From: an uncultured Collinsella sp.
GTDB taxonomy: Bacteria > Actinomycetota > Coriobacteriia > Coriobacteriales > Coriobacteriaceae
Length of the DNA stretch: 64,000 nt
Assembly: GCA_959023295.1 (NCBI GenBank)
Contig: CAUFBM010000012.1
Span: 6,379 to 70,378 of the forward strand
Direction: 5' to 3'
Shown: positions 18,328 through 26,873 of the stretch, piece by piece
Numbering within the stretch: position 1 is the stretch's first letter
How the letters are laid out: each line of letters begins with the position of its first letter
Translations under genes and position numbers: made by a program
The notes under the pieces: generated by a model
What the model was told of the DNA's origin: nothing
The model's database searches: none
The model's input: only the letters and a program-made list of their open reading frames with translations

Positions 18328-19386
18328 ATGCGTGCGTTTAATGTTGAGATGACGCGCCGGGGGTTTGCCTCGGCGCTCGCCGCGGGCGCCCTGTCGCTTG
18401 CGCTCGCGGGCTGTGGCGGCGGGGCTGCGGGGGCGAGGTCTTCTGCGGGTTCGGCTGCTGGGTCTGCGGCGAGTGGCGCTGCCGCAGAGCCGGTCGAGGT
18501 GCACGTCGCCTCGCTCAAGGGGCCAACCTCGATTGGTCTGGTGCAGTTTATGGACCGGGCGGCCGATGGCGAGACGGACAATGAGTTCGACTTTGCGATC
18601 AATACTGCCACCGATGAGATTGTGCCCAAGGTCATTCAGGGCGACATCGACATTGCCCTGGTGCCCGCCAACGTGGCGAGTGTGCTCTACAACAAGACCG
18701 AGGGCGCGGTGCAGGTCATCGACATCAACACGCTGGGCGTGCTGAATGTGGTGACGGGCGACGCGAGTGTGGCCTCGTTTGGCGATCTGGCGGGCCATAC
18801 CGTCTATATGACGGGCAAGGGCACCACGCCGGAGTACGTCATGAACTACCTGCTGGAGCGCGCAGGCCTGACCGGCCAGGTGACGCTCGAGTTTAAGAGC
18901 GAGCCCACCGAGGTGCTGTCGGCCCTGCTTGCCGATTCGTCTGCCGTGGGCGTGCTGCCGGAGCCGTTCAAGACCGCTGCCATCGCCAAGAGCGAAGGCA
19001 AGCTGTCGGCGCCGGTGAGCCTGACCGATGCGTGGGACGAACTGGCGGGTGACACGGACTCCCGTTTGCTGACGGGCGTGACCGTGGTGCGCCGTGCCTT
19101 TGCCGAGGAACATCCCGAGGCCGTGGCGGAGTTCTTGAGCTGCCATGCGGCGAGCGTTAAGGCTGTCAATGCGGCGCCGGCAGACTGGGCGCAGGCCGTG
19201 GCCGATGCCGGCATCGTGGACAACGCCAAGATCGCCGAGAAGGCGATTCCCGGGTGCATGCTTGTCTGCCAGACGGGCAAGGATATGAAGGCGGCGCTTA
19301 GCGGGTATCTGCAGGTGCTGTCCGACGCGGACGCGAGCGCCGTGGGTGGTAAACTTCCGGCTGACGATTTCTACTACTTGGAGTAG
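18328..19386 (+). CDS. ABC transporter substrate-binding lipoprotein, NMT1/SsuA-like
   Basis: Extracytoplasmic solute receptor, 353 residues. The N-terminus has MTRRGF, a hydrophobic stretch and the lipobox LAGC, so it is a lipoprotein, perhaps Tat-exported given the twin Arg. A Ser/Ala/Gly linker follows, then a periplasmic-binding fold with the pattern IDIALVPANVASVLYN found in NMT1/THI5/SsuA-type receptors for small aromatic or sulfonated ligands. ATG 18328 has GAGGAGG 10 nt upstream. It is tightly linked to the hydrogenase upstream and to a permease-ATPase fusion downstream. The substrate cannot be read from sequence. Confidence 0.85.
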   Translation: MRAFNVEMTRRGFASALAAGALSLALAGCGGGAAGARSSAGSAAGSAASGAAAEPVEVHVASLKGPTSIGLVQFMDRAADGETDNEFDFAINTATDEIVPKVIQGDIDIALVPANVASVLYNKTEGAVQVIDINTLGVLNVVTGDASVASFGDLAGHTVYMTGKGTTPEYVMNYLLERAGLTGQVTLEFKSEPTEVLSALLADSSAVGVLPEPFKTAAIAKSEGKLSAPVSLTDAWDELAGDTDSRLLTGVTVVRRAFAEEHPEAVAEFLSCHAASVKAVNAAPADWAQAVADAGIVDNAKIAEKAIPGCMLVCQTGKDMKAALSGYLQVLSDADASAVGGKLPADDFYYLE

Positions 19387-19389
19387 CCC

Positions 19390-20766
19390 GTGCGTGCGTT
19401 TGCTCGACAAATGACAGAGCGTATGAAGGCGGTGGCGGCAGCAGGTGCCGTCGCCGCCTTTTGGCTTGCCGCGTGGATGCTGGTGGCGGCGCTGGTGGCG
19501 CAGCCGCTGATCTTGCCGGGGCCGGGTGCTGTCGTGGCGGCGTTGTTGCGGCTGGTATGCGCTGTCGGTACCTGGGCGATTTTGGCGGGCTCGGGCGTAC
19601 GGATTCTGGGCGGGCTGGCTCTTGCCGCGGTATGCGGCGGTTTGTTGGCCGGGATTTCTGTACGGTCGCGGGCGTTTGCCCGCTTGGCGGCGCCGGCACT
19701 TTCGTTTGTGAAGGCGACGCCGGTTGCCTGCGTGGTGGTCCTGCTGCTCATTTGGCTGGGGTCGGCACGTGTGAGCATCGCGGCGGTCTTTTTGATGGCG
19801 CTGCCGGGCGTATATTTCTCACTGGTCGAAGGCTTGTCGCAGGTGGATAAGCCACTGGAGCAGATGTTTCGTCTGCATGGCGTGCGGGGCTGGCGACTGT
19901 TTTGCGCCCACACCTGGCGCGAAGTCCTGCCGTTTGTGCTTTCGTGTGCGCGTGCCGTGATCGGCATGAGCTGGAAGGCCGGTGTGGCAGCCGAGCTGAT
20001 CGGCATGGCGGTGGGCACCGTGGGTGAGCGCATCTATCAGGCGAAGCTTTTGATTGAGACGGCCGACCTGCTGGCTTGGACCGTGCTGGGCGTTGCCGCC
20101 TCGTGGGCGTGTGAGCGCGTGCTGGTGTGGCTGCTGCGGGTTTCGGGGCCCGTGGCGTGGGGTGCGGCCGTGCGGGCGCATGGGCATGGGCTGCGCGGGC
20201 GTGCGAGGGCTGCGGGCGATGGCGCTGCGGCGGAGCTTGCGCTTGCCGTGGGCGATCGCGCGCCCTGGGCGCCGGCGCTCGACGGACTGGTGCTCAACGT
20301 GCCCGCGGGTGGGCGTATCTGTGTGATGGGCGCCTCGGGTGCGGGTAAGTCGACGCTCCTTGCCCTTGCGGCAGGGGAGTGCGCACCGTGCTCGATGGTG
20401 TTTCAGGATGCACGCTTGGTCGAGTCCGCCTCGGCGCTGGATAACGTGCTGGTGTGCGCCGATGCACGCGTGGACGCCTCGAGTGCTGCGGCCCTGTTGC
20501 GCTTGCTGGTGCCGGGGGTCGATGTGCATGCTCGCGTGGCCGAGCTTTCGGGCGGGCAGCGCCGTCGCGTCGAGATCGCTCGAGCCCTGCTGTGCCCGGG
20601 CGGCGCGGTGATTCTTGACGAGCCCTTTACCGGCCTGGATGCCGCCGCGCGCGATGTGACGGCCGACGCTGTGCTCGACATGCTCGACGGCCGCATACTG
20701 CTGCTTGCCACGCACGATGCCGTCGACGCTCAGGCCCTCAATATCTCGGATATCATCACGCTCTAA
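19390..20766 (+). CDS. ABC transporter permease-ATPase fusion
   Basis: One 458-residue chain carries both halves of an importer. Residues 1-255 form an SsuC/TauC-type permease with about six helices and an EAA-like loop (SWKAGVAAELIG). Residues 275-458 form an ATPase: Walker A GASGAGKST, signature LSGGQRRR, Walker B AVILDEP, and H-loop LATHD. The ATPase is short (about 185 residues) with a reduced Q-loop region. These subunits are usually separate polypeptides in the SsuABC family. GTG 19390 has TTGGAG 6 nt upstream and sits 3 nt after the lipoprotein gene, its obvious partner. I see no frameshift that would make the fusion artificial. Confidence 0.88.
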   Translation: MRAFARQMTERMKAVAAAGAVAAFWLAAWMLVAALVAQPLILPGPGAVVAALLRLVCAVGTWAILAGSGVRILGGLALAAVCGGLLAGISVRSRAFARLAAPALSFVKATPVACVVVLLLIWLGSARVSIAAVFLMALPGVYFSLVEGLSQVDKPLEQMFRLHGVRGWRLFCAHTWREVLPFVLSCARAVIGMSWKAGVAAELIGMAVGTVGERIYQAKLLIETADLLAWTVLGVAASWACERVLVWLLRVSGPVAWGAAVRAHGHGLRGRARAAGDGAAAELALAVGDRAPWAPALDGLVLNVPAGGRICVMGASGAGKSTLLALAAGECAPCSMVFQDARLVESASALDNVLVCADARVDASSAAALLRLLVPGVDVHARVAELSGGQRRRVEIARALLCPGGAVILDEPFTGLDAAARDVTADAVLDMLDGRILLLATHDAVDAQALNISDIITL

Positions 20767-20838
20767 ATACTTACTCAGCAACAAAATGATCCGTTTTCCT
20801 CCGTCCCCATGGGGTCGGGTGTGGTATTCTATCTGCGG

Positions 20839-20867
20839 GGTAATACTTAAGAATACTAAGTAATACC
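20839..20867. promoter_or_regulatory. Palindromic operator upstream of the DinJ-like gene
   Basis: GGTAATACTTA (20839-20849) and TAAGTAATACC (20857-20867) form an 11-bp dyad with one mismatch; a further half-site GGTATTCT lies at 20823-20830. Ribbon-helix-helix antitoxins typically bind such sites to repress themselves. A damaged GGGGACGG-family copy (TCCGTCCCC) lies just upstream at 20783-20815. Confidence 0.6.
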
Positions 20868-20981
20868 AACGCCGCAGAAACAAACTCCGGATGCGGGCCA
20901 ATCGGGTTGCCTTCACAGCCCGTCGCCCAGCCGCGTGGCCCGCATCTATCCGCACCACCGTCGTTTCAAAAAGGAAGCGCC

Positions 20982-21203
20982 ATGGCAGAACACATGACCC
21001 CGGTTGTCGCGAAGGTCTTGCCCGAGGAAAAGGCGGCCTTCGCGGCGGCAACCCAGCTCGTGGGCACCACGCCGTCCAACGCCATTCGCATGTTCATCGC
21101 CGCGTTCAATCGCTGCGGCACCTTCCCGTTCGACATCTCGCCCAACGGGGCCTTTGGCAAAGACTGTCCCCAACAACTAGTCGTTGAAGAACGTCCCCAA
21201 TGA
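20982..21203 (+). CDS. Orphan RelB/DinJ-type antitoxin
   Basis: A 73-residue protein matching the ribbon-helix-helix N-domain of DinJ/RelB antitoxins, including TPSNAIRMFIAAFNR and the typical TFPFDI that follows. ATG 20982 has AAAAAGGAAG upstream; a longer in-frame start at 20907 has no site. No RelE/YafQ toxin follows; the next gene encodes a CPBP protease. The last 15 or so residues and the stop codon are encoded by a palindromic repeat (21171-21224), so the original C-terminus, which normally wraps the toxin, seems to have been replaced. It may now act only as an autoregulated DNA-binding protein. Confidence 0.75.
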   Translation: MAEHMTPVVAKVLPEEKAAFAAATQLVGTTPSNAIRMFIAAFNRCGTFPFDISPNGAFGKDCPQQLVVEERPQ

Positions 21204-21224
21204 CTAGTCGTTGGGGACGTTCTT
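21171..21224. repeat. Constant-loop-family palindrome, in the antitoxin 3' end
   Basis: AAGAACGTCCCCAA (21187-21200) and TTGGGGACGTTCTT (21211-21224) are perfect 14-bp arms around TGACTAGTCG. ACTAGTCGTTG occurs twice (from 21176 and from 21203), making nested dyads. Confidence 0.8.
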
Positions 21225-21253
21225 ACATGACTAGCTGTCGGGAGGAGGTTGGC

Positions 21254-22165
21254 ATGCTCAATGCGATGATTTGGGCGCTTGCCTGTTTTGGCGTCGTCGC
21301 TGCCGATATCGCCCTGAGTGTGGTTTTGTTCTCCGCTCTGGGCGTCGCATCGGTGTTCATGGGCTTTTCGATTGACGACCTCGATATTCAATTGCTTCAG
21401 GCTGCCGCGCAGATGGCGTCGTTTTTGATGGCGCTGCTGTGGTGGCGTTATCTGTGGCCGCGCTCGTTTATGGCGCGCTGGCAGGGCGAGCGCCCGCTTG
21501 GCGGGGGAGCAGGCAAAGCATGGAGGCGCATCGTCTGCGTTATCGTGATTGGCCTTGCCCTGCAGGTGGTCGTAGGCTACGTGACCGACGCCGTGCTGTC
21601 GCTGTTGCCCGAGGCCGCGGCCGACTACAGCGAACTTGTCGAGGAGACGGGCATGGGTGACACGAGCTATCTGGCCGTCCTGACCACGGTGCTCGGCGCT
21701 CCGTTTTGCGAGGAGCTGCTGGTGCGCGGTATCATTTTTGAGTTTTCGCTCCGAGCGTTTAATCCGCAGTGCCGTCCACTTTGGAAGCGCCGGCGTCGTG
21801 TGGGTGCGCAGGACGGCGCCATGGTGCCCTGGGCGGCCCCGAGCACGTGGGGTATCGCCGCGGCGGTCGTGCTGCAGGCGGCGGTCTTTGGCTTTATGCA
21901 CATGAACTGGGTGCAGGGCTGCTATGCGGGCGCTGCCGGCCTCATTTTTGGCTGGGTGCTCGTGACGACCGGGAAGCTCCGCTACACGATCCTGCTGCAC
22001 TTTGCCTTTAATGCCGGGTCGTATCTCATGACGTTGCTCTGGTTTGTGAACACGCCGTTCGACGTGGTAATCACGGTCACCATCGCCGGCATCATCCTCG
22101 TGGAGGCGATGCGCTCACTGCGCCACGCATGCGAGATGGGCATAGTGACAGCACCGCTGCCCTAA
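21254..22165 (+). CDS. CPBP-family intramembrane metalloprotease
   Basis: A 303-residue polytopic membrane protein of the CAAX/CPBP (Abi) family. Motifs: EELLVRG (Glu153, Glu154, Arg158), FGFMHMNW (His216) and LLHFAFN (His249, Asn253), the glutamate-type intramembrane protease site. Members process prenylated or membrane proteins, or provide bacteriocin immunity; the substrate here is unknown. ATG 21254 follows GGAGGAGG at 6 nt. Its stop codon overlaps the convergent YgiQ gene by 4 nt. Confidence 0.9.
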   Translation: MLNAMIWALACFGVVAADIALSVVLFSALGVASVFMGFSIDDLDIQLLQAAAQMASFLMALLWWRYLWPRSFMARWQGERPLGGGAGKAWRRIVCVIVIGLALQVVVGYVTDAVLSLLPEAAADYSELVEETGMGDTSYLAVLTTVLGAPFCEELLVRGIIFEFSLRAFNPQCRPLWKRRRRVGAQDGAMVPWAAPSTWGIAAAVVLQAAVFGFMHMNWVQGCYAGAAGLIFGWVLVTTGKLRYTILLHFAFNAGSYLMTLLWFVNTPFDVVITVTIAGIILVEAMRSLRHACEMGIVTAPLP

Positions 22166-24294
22166 TTGCGGCGTCCGCCTCCGTTGGCGCCCTGACGCCC
22201 CTGAGCTGCACGGTTGCGGCCGGCGGTGTTCTGCGCACGCGACATGCCGCCGTGCCCCTTGCTGCCCTTGGGGCCCTTGCCGGCGCCACCGTGGGCCTTG
22301 CCGCCCTTCTTGCCGGTGCCATGCCCGCCGCCGGCAGAGGTCTCGCCCGGGCGTGGCGGCACGGGGCGAATCAGGCAATGCTTGGTGTAGCCGATCAGAT
22401 CGCGACGGCCAGCCTTTTCCAGTGCCTCGCGCACGAGCTTGTAGTTCTCGGGCTTGCGATATTGGATGAGCGCGCGCTGCATAGCCTTCTCGTGCGGGTC
22501 GCGCGCCACATAGATTGGCTGCATGGTGCGCGGGTCAACGCCGGTGTAGTACATGCAGGTCGACATGGTCGACGGCGTGGGGTAGAAGTCCTGCACCTGC
22601 TCGGGCATGTAGCCCATGTCGCGCACAGCCTCGGCAAGCTCCACCGCTTCCTTCATCGTCGAGCCGGGATGGCTCGAGATCAGATACGGCACCACGTACT
22701 GCTTGAGTCCGTATTCACGGTTTAAGCGCTCAAATTTGCGGCAGAACGCATCGTAGACGGCGCGGCTCGGCTTGCCCATCACGGACAGCACCGCGTCGCT
22801 CACGTGCTCGGGCGCTACGCGCAGCTGGCCCGAAACGTGATGCTCCAGCAGCTCGCGCAAAAACTCGTCCGAGGCATCGGCCATGGTGTAGTCAAAGCGG
22901 ATGCCGCTGCGCACGAAGACCTTCTTGACGCCCGGCAACTGGCGCAGGTCGCGCAACAGCTGCGTGTAGCCGCTCTCGTCGACCACCATGTTCTTGCACA
23001 CGCTCGGCCACAGGCAGCGCTTGTTCTTGCACACGCCGTGCTTGAGCTGCTTGTCACAGGCCGGGCGGCTAAAGTTAGCCGTCGGTCCGCCAACGTCGTT
23101 GATGTAGCCCTTAAACTCGGGATCGCGCGTGAGCAGCTCGGCCTCGCGCATGATCGAGTCGTGGCTGCGCATCTGCAGCACGCGGCCCTGGTGGAAGGTG
23201 AGCGCGCAAAACGAGCACTCGCCAAAGCAGCCGCGGTTAGAGCTGATGGAAAACTTGATCTCGGCAAAGGCCGGCACGCCGCCCGCGGCGTCGTAGTCGG
23301 GGTGCCAATCGCGTGCGTAGGGGAGTTCGGCGACCTCGTCCATCTCGTCGGTGGTGAGTGTCGCCGACGGCGGGTTTTGCACCACATAGACGCTGTTGGG
23401 GTAGGGTTCTACCAGGCGATGCCCGGTGATGGGATCCATGTTCTGCTGCTGCACGTTAAAGCTGCGGGCGTAGTTGAGCTTGTCGGCAGCAAGGTCGTCC
23501 CAGCTGGGCAGCAGGTCGTAGTCGTAGACCTCGTCGAGCGAGTTGGTACGGTAGACGGTGCCGTTGATATAGGTGATCTGATCGACGGGCAGTCCCGCGT
23601 CGAGCGCGTCGGCGATCTCGACGATCGCGTGCTCGCCCATGCCGTAGATGAGGATGTCGGCGCCCGAGTCGAGCAGTACCGAGCGCTTGAGCTTGTCCTG
23701 CCAGTAGTCGTAGTGGGCCAGACGACGCAGGCTCGCCTCGATGCCGCCGATGATGATGGGGGCGTCCTTGAACGTTTGGCGGATGAGGTTGCCGTAGACC
23801 GTGACGGCGCGGTTGGGGCGGTGCCCCTCCTCGCCACCAGGGGTGTAGGCATCGGTGTGGCGACGATGCTTGGTCACCGAGTAGTGGTTGACCATGGAGT
23901 CCATGTTGCCGGCACTGACGAGAAAGCCCAGGCGCGGCTCGCCGAGCACGGTGATGCTGGCGGGGTCGGTCCAGTCGGGCTGGCAGATAATGCCCACTTT
24001 GTAGCCGTGCGCGTCGAGGACGCGGCTGATGATGGCCATGCCAAAGCTGGGGTGGTCCACGTAGGCGTCGCCGCAGATGTAGACGAAGTCGCACTGGTCC
24101 CAGCCACGCGCATCCATGTCGGCGCGGCTGACGGGGAGGAACTTGTCGCGGCCCGGACGCCAGGGGCGTGAGGGCGCTGCTGAGGCATGCGTGGGTCGCG
24201 AGCCCTGCGCCTTGCCGCCGCGCTTTTGCTGCTGGCCCTGTTTGCCCTGCTGTCCGCGTTGGCTGTTCTGAGCGTGCTGAGGCTTTTTTGCCAC
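22162..24294 (-). CDS. YgiQ-family radical SAM protein
   Basis: A 710-residue radical-SAM enzyme of the UPF0313/YgiQ group with unknown reaction. The cluster motif is CFGECSFC (Cys356, 360, 363), preceded by a B12-binding-like domain (residues 60-300) and followed by the family C-terminal region with FYPTPSTMSTCMYYTG. Both ends are low-complexity: the N-terminus is Gln/Lys-rich and the C-terminus Gly/Lys/Gln-rich. GTG 24294 is used because GGGAGG lies 5 nt upstream; the longer frame to 24480 would read through a palindromic repeat. It is convergent with the protease gene. Confidence 0.92.
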   Translation of the reverse strand: MAKKPQHAQNSQRGQQGKQGQQQKRGGKAQGSRPTHASAAPSRPWRPGRDKFLPVSRADMDARGWDQCDFVYICGDAYVDHPSFGMAIISRVLDAHGYKVGIICQPDWTDPASITVLGEPRLGFLVSAGNMDSMVNHYSVTKHRRHTDAYTPGGEEGHRPNRAVTVYGNLIRQTFKDAPIIIGGIEASLRRLAHYDYWQDKLKRSVLLDSGADILIYGMGEHAIVEIADALDAGLPVDQITYINGTVYRTNSLDEVYDYDLLPSWDDLAADKLNYARSFNVQQQNMDPITGHRLVEPYPNSVYVVQNPPSATLTTDEMDEVAELPYARDWHPDYDAAGGVPAFAEIKFSISSNRGCFGECSFCALTFHQGRVLQMRSHDSIMREAELLTRDPEFKGYINDVGGPTANFSRPACDKQLKHGVCKNKRCLWPSVCKNMVVDESGYTQLLRDLRQLPGVKKVFVRSGIRFDYTMADASDEFLRELLEHHVSGQLRVAPEHVSDAVLSVMGKPSRAVYDAFCRKFERLNREYGLKQYVVPYLISSHPGSTMKEAVELAEAVRDMGYMPEQVQDFYPTPSTMSTCMYYTGVDPRTMQPIYVARDPHEKAMQRALIQYRKPENYKLVREALEKAGRRDLIGYTKHCLIRPVPPRPGETSAGGGHGTGKKGGKAHGGAGKGPKGSKGHGGMSRAQNTAGRNRAAQGRQGANGGGRRN

Positions 24295-24332
24295 GATCCC
24301 TCCCGGTGTTTGTATGCTGCACGTAATTGTAA

Positions 24333-24365
24333 CCAGTCTTTTTGGGACGGGGCTAAAAAGACTGG
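24333..24365. repeat. Constant-loop palindrome
   Basis: CCAGTCTTTTT and AAAAAGACTGG, perfect 11-bp arms, around the 11-nt loop GGGACGGGGCT. It lies between the divergent ygiQ-like and yoaK-like genes. Confidence 0.85.
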
Positions 24366-24562
24366 TGGAGTACATGGGCTGGCGGATCGGCGTGTCGATG
24401 CGGGTGTCGGCGCCGTGCCCGCCGTTTGTTTCCAGACTGTGTATCCGCGCGTTGGGGAGCCCGTCTCGCGCGCATGCCATGTTGTCAATGGGTTACAGTA
24501 TGAACGGCGGCTATGTTTCCGCCAACGCACGAGAGAGTCGTCAACAAGGAGGATGCACGACG

Positions 24563-25279
24563 ATGCAGCGTGCCAAACAGATATCGGAGTCTATTGAGCT
24601 GGGCATCATCTTGGCGCTCGCCGGTGGCTTTATGGATGTGTATTCGTACATTGGGCGCGATCATGTTTTCGCCAACGCGCAGACGGGCAACATCCTGCTC
24701 GTGGGCGTGAGCATCTCGGAAGGCAACTGGGCACTGGCGGGGCGCTACTTCTTCCCCGTGGTGTCGTTTGCTGTGGGCATTATGCTTGCCGACCTGGTTC
24801 ACGAGCGGTTTGGCAGTGTGATTCACTGGCGCCAGGTGACGGTGTTTTTTGAAGCCGTTATCTTGCTGGGCGTGAGCTTTATCCCGGGCGGCGGTTACAA
24901 CCTGCTCGCCAACTGCCTCACCTCGTTTGCCTGCGGCATGCAGGTCGAGAGCTTCCGCAAGATCCACGGTCACGGCATCGCCACGACCATGTGTATCGGC
25001 AACCTCCGTAATGCCTTGCAAAACGTGGACGACTACATCATCACCCACAAGCGCGGCTTTTTGGAAAACGGCCTGCTGTACTTTGGCGTGATCTTTACCT
25101 TTGTGTTTGGCGCCGTGTTGGGCAACTGGTGTATTGAGCGCATGGGCCTGCACGCCATCGTCGTGGCGAGCGTGCTGCTGTTTGTCGCGTTTGCCATCAT
25201 GTTCATCGACCGCGAGCGCGACTTGCGTTTTCGCTGGAAGGTTGCGGCCGAGGCTTGGAAAGAGGGCTGTCGAAAGTAA
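24563..25279 (+). CDS. YoaK/DUF1275 family membrane protein
   Basis: A 238-residue protein with about six hydrophobic segments. It matches the DUF1275 family: early GFMDVYSYIGRDHVFANAQTGN, a signature of the group, then central Gly-rich helices. Function is unknown; a transport role is often assumed. ATG 24563 has AAGGAGG 10 nt upstream. Single gene with its own terminator. Confidence 0.88.
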   Translation: MQRAKQISESIELGIILALAGGFMDVYSYIGRDHVFANAQTGNILLVGVSISEGNWALAGRYFFPVVSFAVGIMLADLVHERFGSVIHWRQVTVFFEAVILLGVSFIPGGGYNLLANCLTSFACGMQVESFRKIHGHGIATTMCIGNLRNALQNVDDYIITHKRGFLENGLLYFGVIFTFVFGAVLGNWCIERMGLHAIVVASVLLFVAFAIMFIDRERDLRFRWKVAAEAWKEGCRK

Positions 25280-25285
25280 CCGAAT

Positions 25286-25320
25286 GCGGCAAAGGGGTTG
25301 TCCCTTTGCCGCAATATTTT
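25286..25320 (+). terminator. Terminator of the yoaK-like gene
   Basis: GCGGCAAAGGG and CCCTTTGCCGC form a stem, followed by AATATTTTT. Confidence 0.92.
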
Positions 25321-25333
25321 TCATCTTCTGTTG

Positions 25334-25385
25334 AAACGCTTTAACAATTTTGACGTTCTCACGTGTTTTTTGTTTCAAAAGCGTT
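25334..25385. promoter_or_regulatory. Pair of LacI-type half-sites upstream of the alcohol dehydrogenase
   Basis: AAACGCTTT (25334-25342) and AAAAGCGTT (25377-25385) are inverted copies sharing AACGCTTT, 34 nt apart. NAACGCTTTN is typical of LacI/GalR-family operators. A -35-like TTGACG at 25350-25355 lies between them, so looping repression is possible. Confidence 0.45.
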
Positions 25386-25444
25386 AGGATGGGACTCATA
25401 GCGTGGGGCGTAATGGGTGCCCCGCACACGATGGGAGGCTATCA

Positions 25445-26611
25445 ATGGCTAATCGTTTCGTTCTCAATACCATCTCTTATCATGGTTCCGGCGCTATCAA
25501 GGAGATCCCCGGCGAGCTCCAGCGTCGCGGCTACAAGAAGATCTTCGTCTGCTCCGATCCCGACCTGGTCAAGTTTGGCGTTACCGCCAAGGTGACCGAC
25601 GAGCTCGACGCCGCCGGCATCGCTTGGAGCCTCTACTCCGAGATTAAGCCCAACCCCACTATCCAGAACGTCAAGGACGGCGTCGAGGCCTTCAAGGCCG
25701 CCGAGGCTGACGCTATCGTGACCATCGGTGGCGGCTCCTCCATGGACACCGCCAAGGCTATCGGCATCATCATCAACAACCCCGAGTTTGCCGATGTCCG
25801 CAGCCTCGAGGGCGTTGCTCCCACTAAGAACCACGCCGTGTTTACCATCGCTGTGCCGACGACCGCCGGTACCGCTGCCGAGGTGACCATCAACTACGTC
25901 ATCACCGACCCCGAGAAGGTCCGCAAGTTCGTGTGCGTCGACACCAACGACGCCCCCGAGGTCGCCGTCGTCGACCCCGACATGATGGCTTCCATGCCCG
26001 CCGGCCTGACCGCCTCCACCGGCATGGACGCTCTAACCCACGCCATCGAGGGCTACACCACCAAGGGCGCTTGGGAGCTCTCCGACATGTTCCACTTTGA
26101 GGCTATTAAGCTGATCAGCGAGAACCTGCGCGACTCCGTCGCCGAGGCCAAGTCCGGCCAGCCCGGCTCCGGCCGTGAGGGCATGGCTCTTGGCCAGTAT
26201 GTCGCCGGCATGGGCTTCTCCAACGTTGGCCTGGGCATCGACCACGCCATGGCTCACACCCTGTCCGCTCACTACGACACCCCGCACGGCGTCGCTTGCG
26301 CCATGCTGCTGCCGATCGCCATGGAGTTCAACAAGCCGGTTTGCGCCGAGCGTCTGGCCAAGGTTGCCGTCGCCATGGGCGTTGACACCACGGGCATGAG
26401 CACCGACGAGGCCGCCGACGCCGCCATCGCCGCCGTCAAGCAGCTCTCTGCCGACGTGAACATCCCGCACGTCTGCGAGGCCATGAAGGCTGACGAGATC
26501 GAGGTCCTGGCCAAGGACGCCATGGCTGACGCCTGCTTCCCGGGCAACCCGCGCGAGGCAACGCTCGACGACGTCATCGAGCTCTTCAAGAAGATCTGCC
26601 CGGCTGCTTAA
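25445..26611 (+). CDS. fucO: Iron-containing alcohol dehydrogenase, lactaldehyde reductase-like
   Basis: NAD(P)H-dependent reduction of an aldehyde (lactaldehyde to propanediol, or acetaldehyde/butyraldehyde). A 388-residue group III Fe-ADH with the nucleotide motif GGGSSMDTAKAIG, the metal ligands in STGMDALTHAIEGY and in GIDHAMAHTLSAHYDTPHG, and the usual VPTTAGTAAE. ATG 25445 follows GGGAGG. FucO is the closest named relative I recognise by pattern, but the real substrate is uncertain, since no fucose or rhamnose genes are adjacent. High expression is suggested by its strongly biased, GC-ending codons. Confidence 0.9.
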   Translation: MANRFVLNTISYHGSGAIKEIPGELQRRGYKKIFVCSDPDLVKFGVTAKVTDELDAAGIAWSLYSEIKPNPTIQNVKDGVEAFKAAEADAIVTIGGGSSMDTAKAIGIIINNPEFADVRSLEGVAPTKNHAVFTIAVPTTAGTAAEVTINYVITDPEKVRKFVCVDTNDAPEVAVVDPDMMASMPAGLTASTGMDALTHAIEGYTTKGAWELSDMFHFEAIKLISENLRDSVAEAKSGQPGSGREGMALGQYVAGMGFSNVGLGIDHAMAHTLSAHYDTPHGVACAMLLPIAMEFNKPVCAERLAKVAVAMGVDTTGMSTDEAADAAIAAVKQLSADVNIPHVCEAMKADEIEVLAKDAMADACFPGNPREATLDDVIELFKKICPAA

Positions 26612-26618
26612 CCTGGTT

Positions 26619-26746
26619 CGGCGGGCCCCGCCCGTTAGCCCCAGAATCGTCCTCGGACATGTCGGAGGCCCCGCTGCGCACTACGTGCGGCGGGGCCTCC
26701 TTCTGTCCTGCGGAAAGATTCTGGGGCTAACGGGCGGGGCCCGCCG
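26619..26746. repeat. 128-bp nested palindrome with perfect 30-bp arms
   Basis: 26619-26648 and 26717-26746 are exact inverted copies (left arm begins CGGCGGGCCCCGCCCGTTAG). The 68-nt centre holds a terminator hairpin, GGAGGCCCCGC (26664-26674) with GCGGGGCCTCC (26690-26700), then TTCTGT. Only the inner hairpin is needed to end the dehydrogenase mRNA; the outer arms are unexplained. Confidence 0.9.
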
Positions 26747-26873
26747 GCTCGTTGTCGTGGCGGGCGCTGTTCGGAAGAGCTCGATGGGTCATCTCGCTGG
26801 GTAAATATTTGTGCGTGATGGTATCGTTGTTGGGGCTTTTACTGATTACGGGATGTTGACTTTGGAGTTGTGG

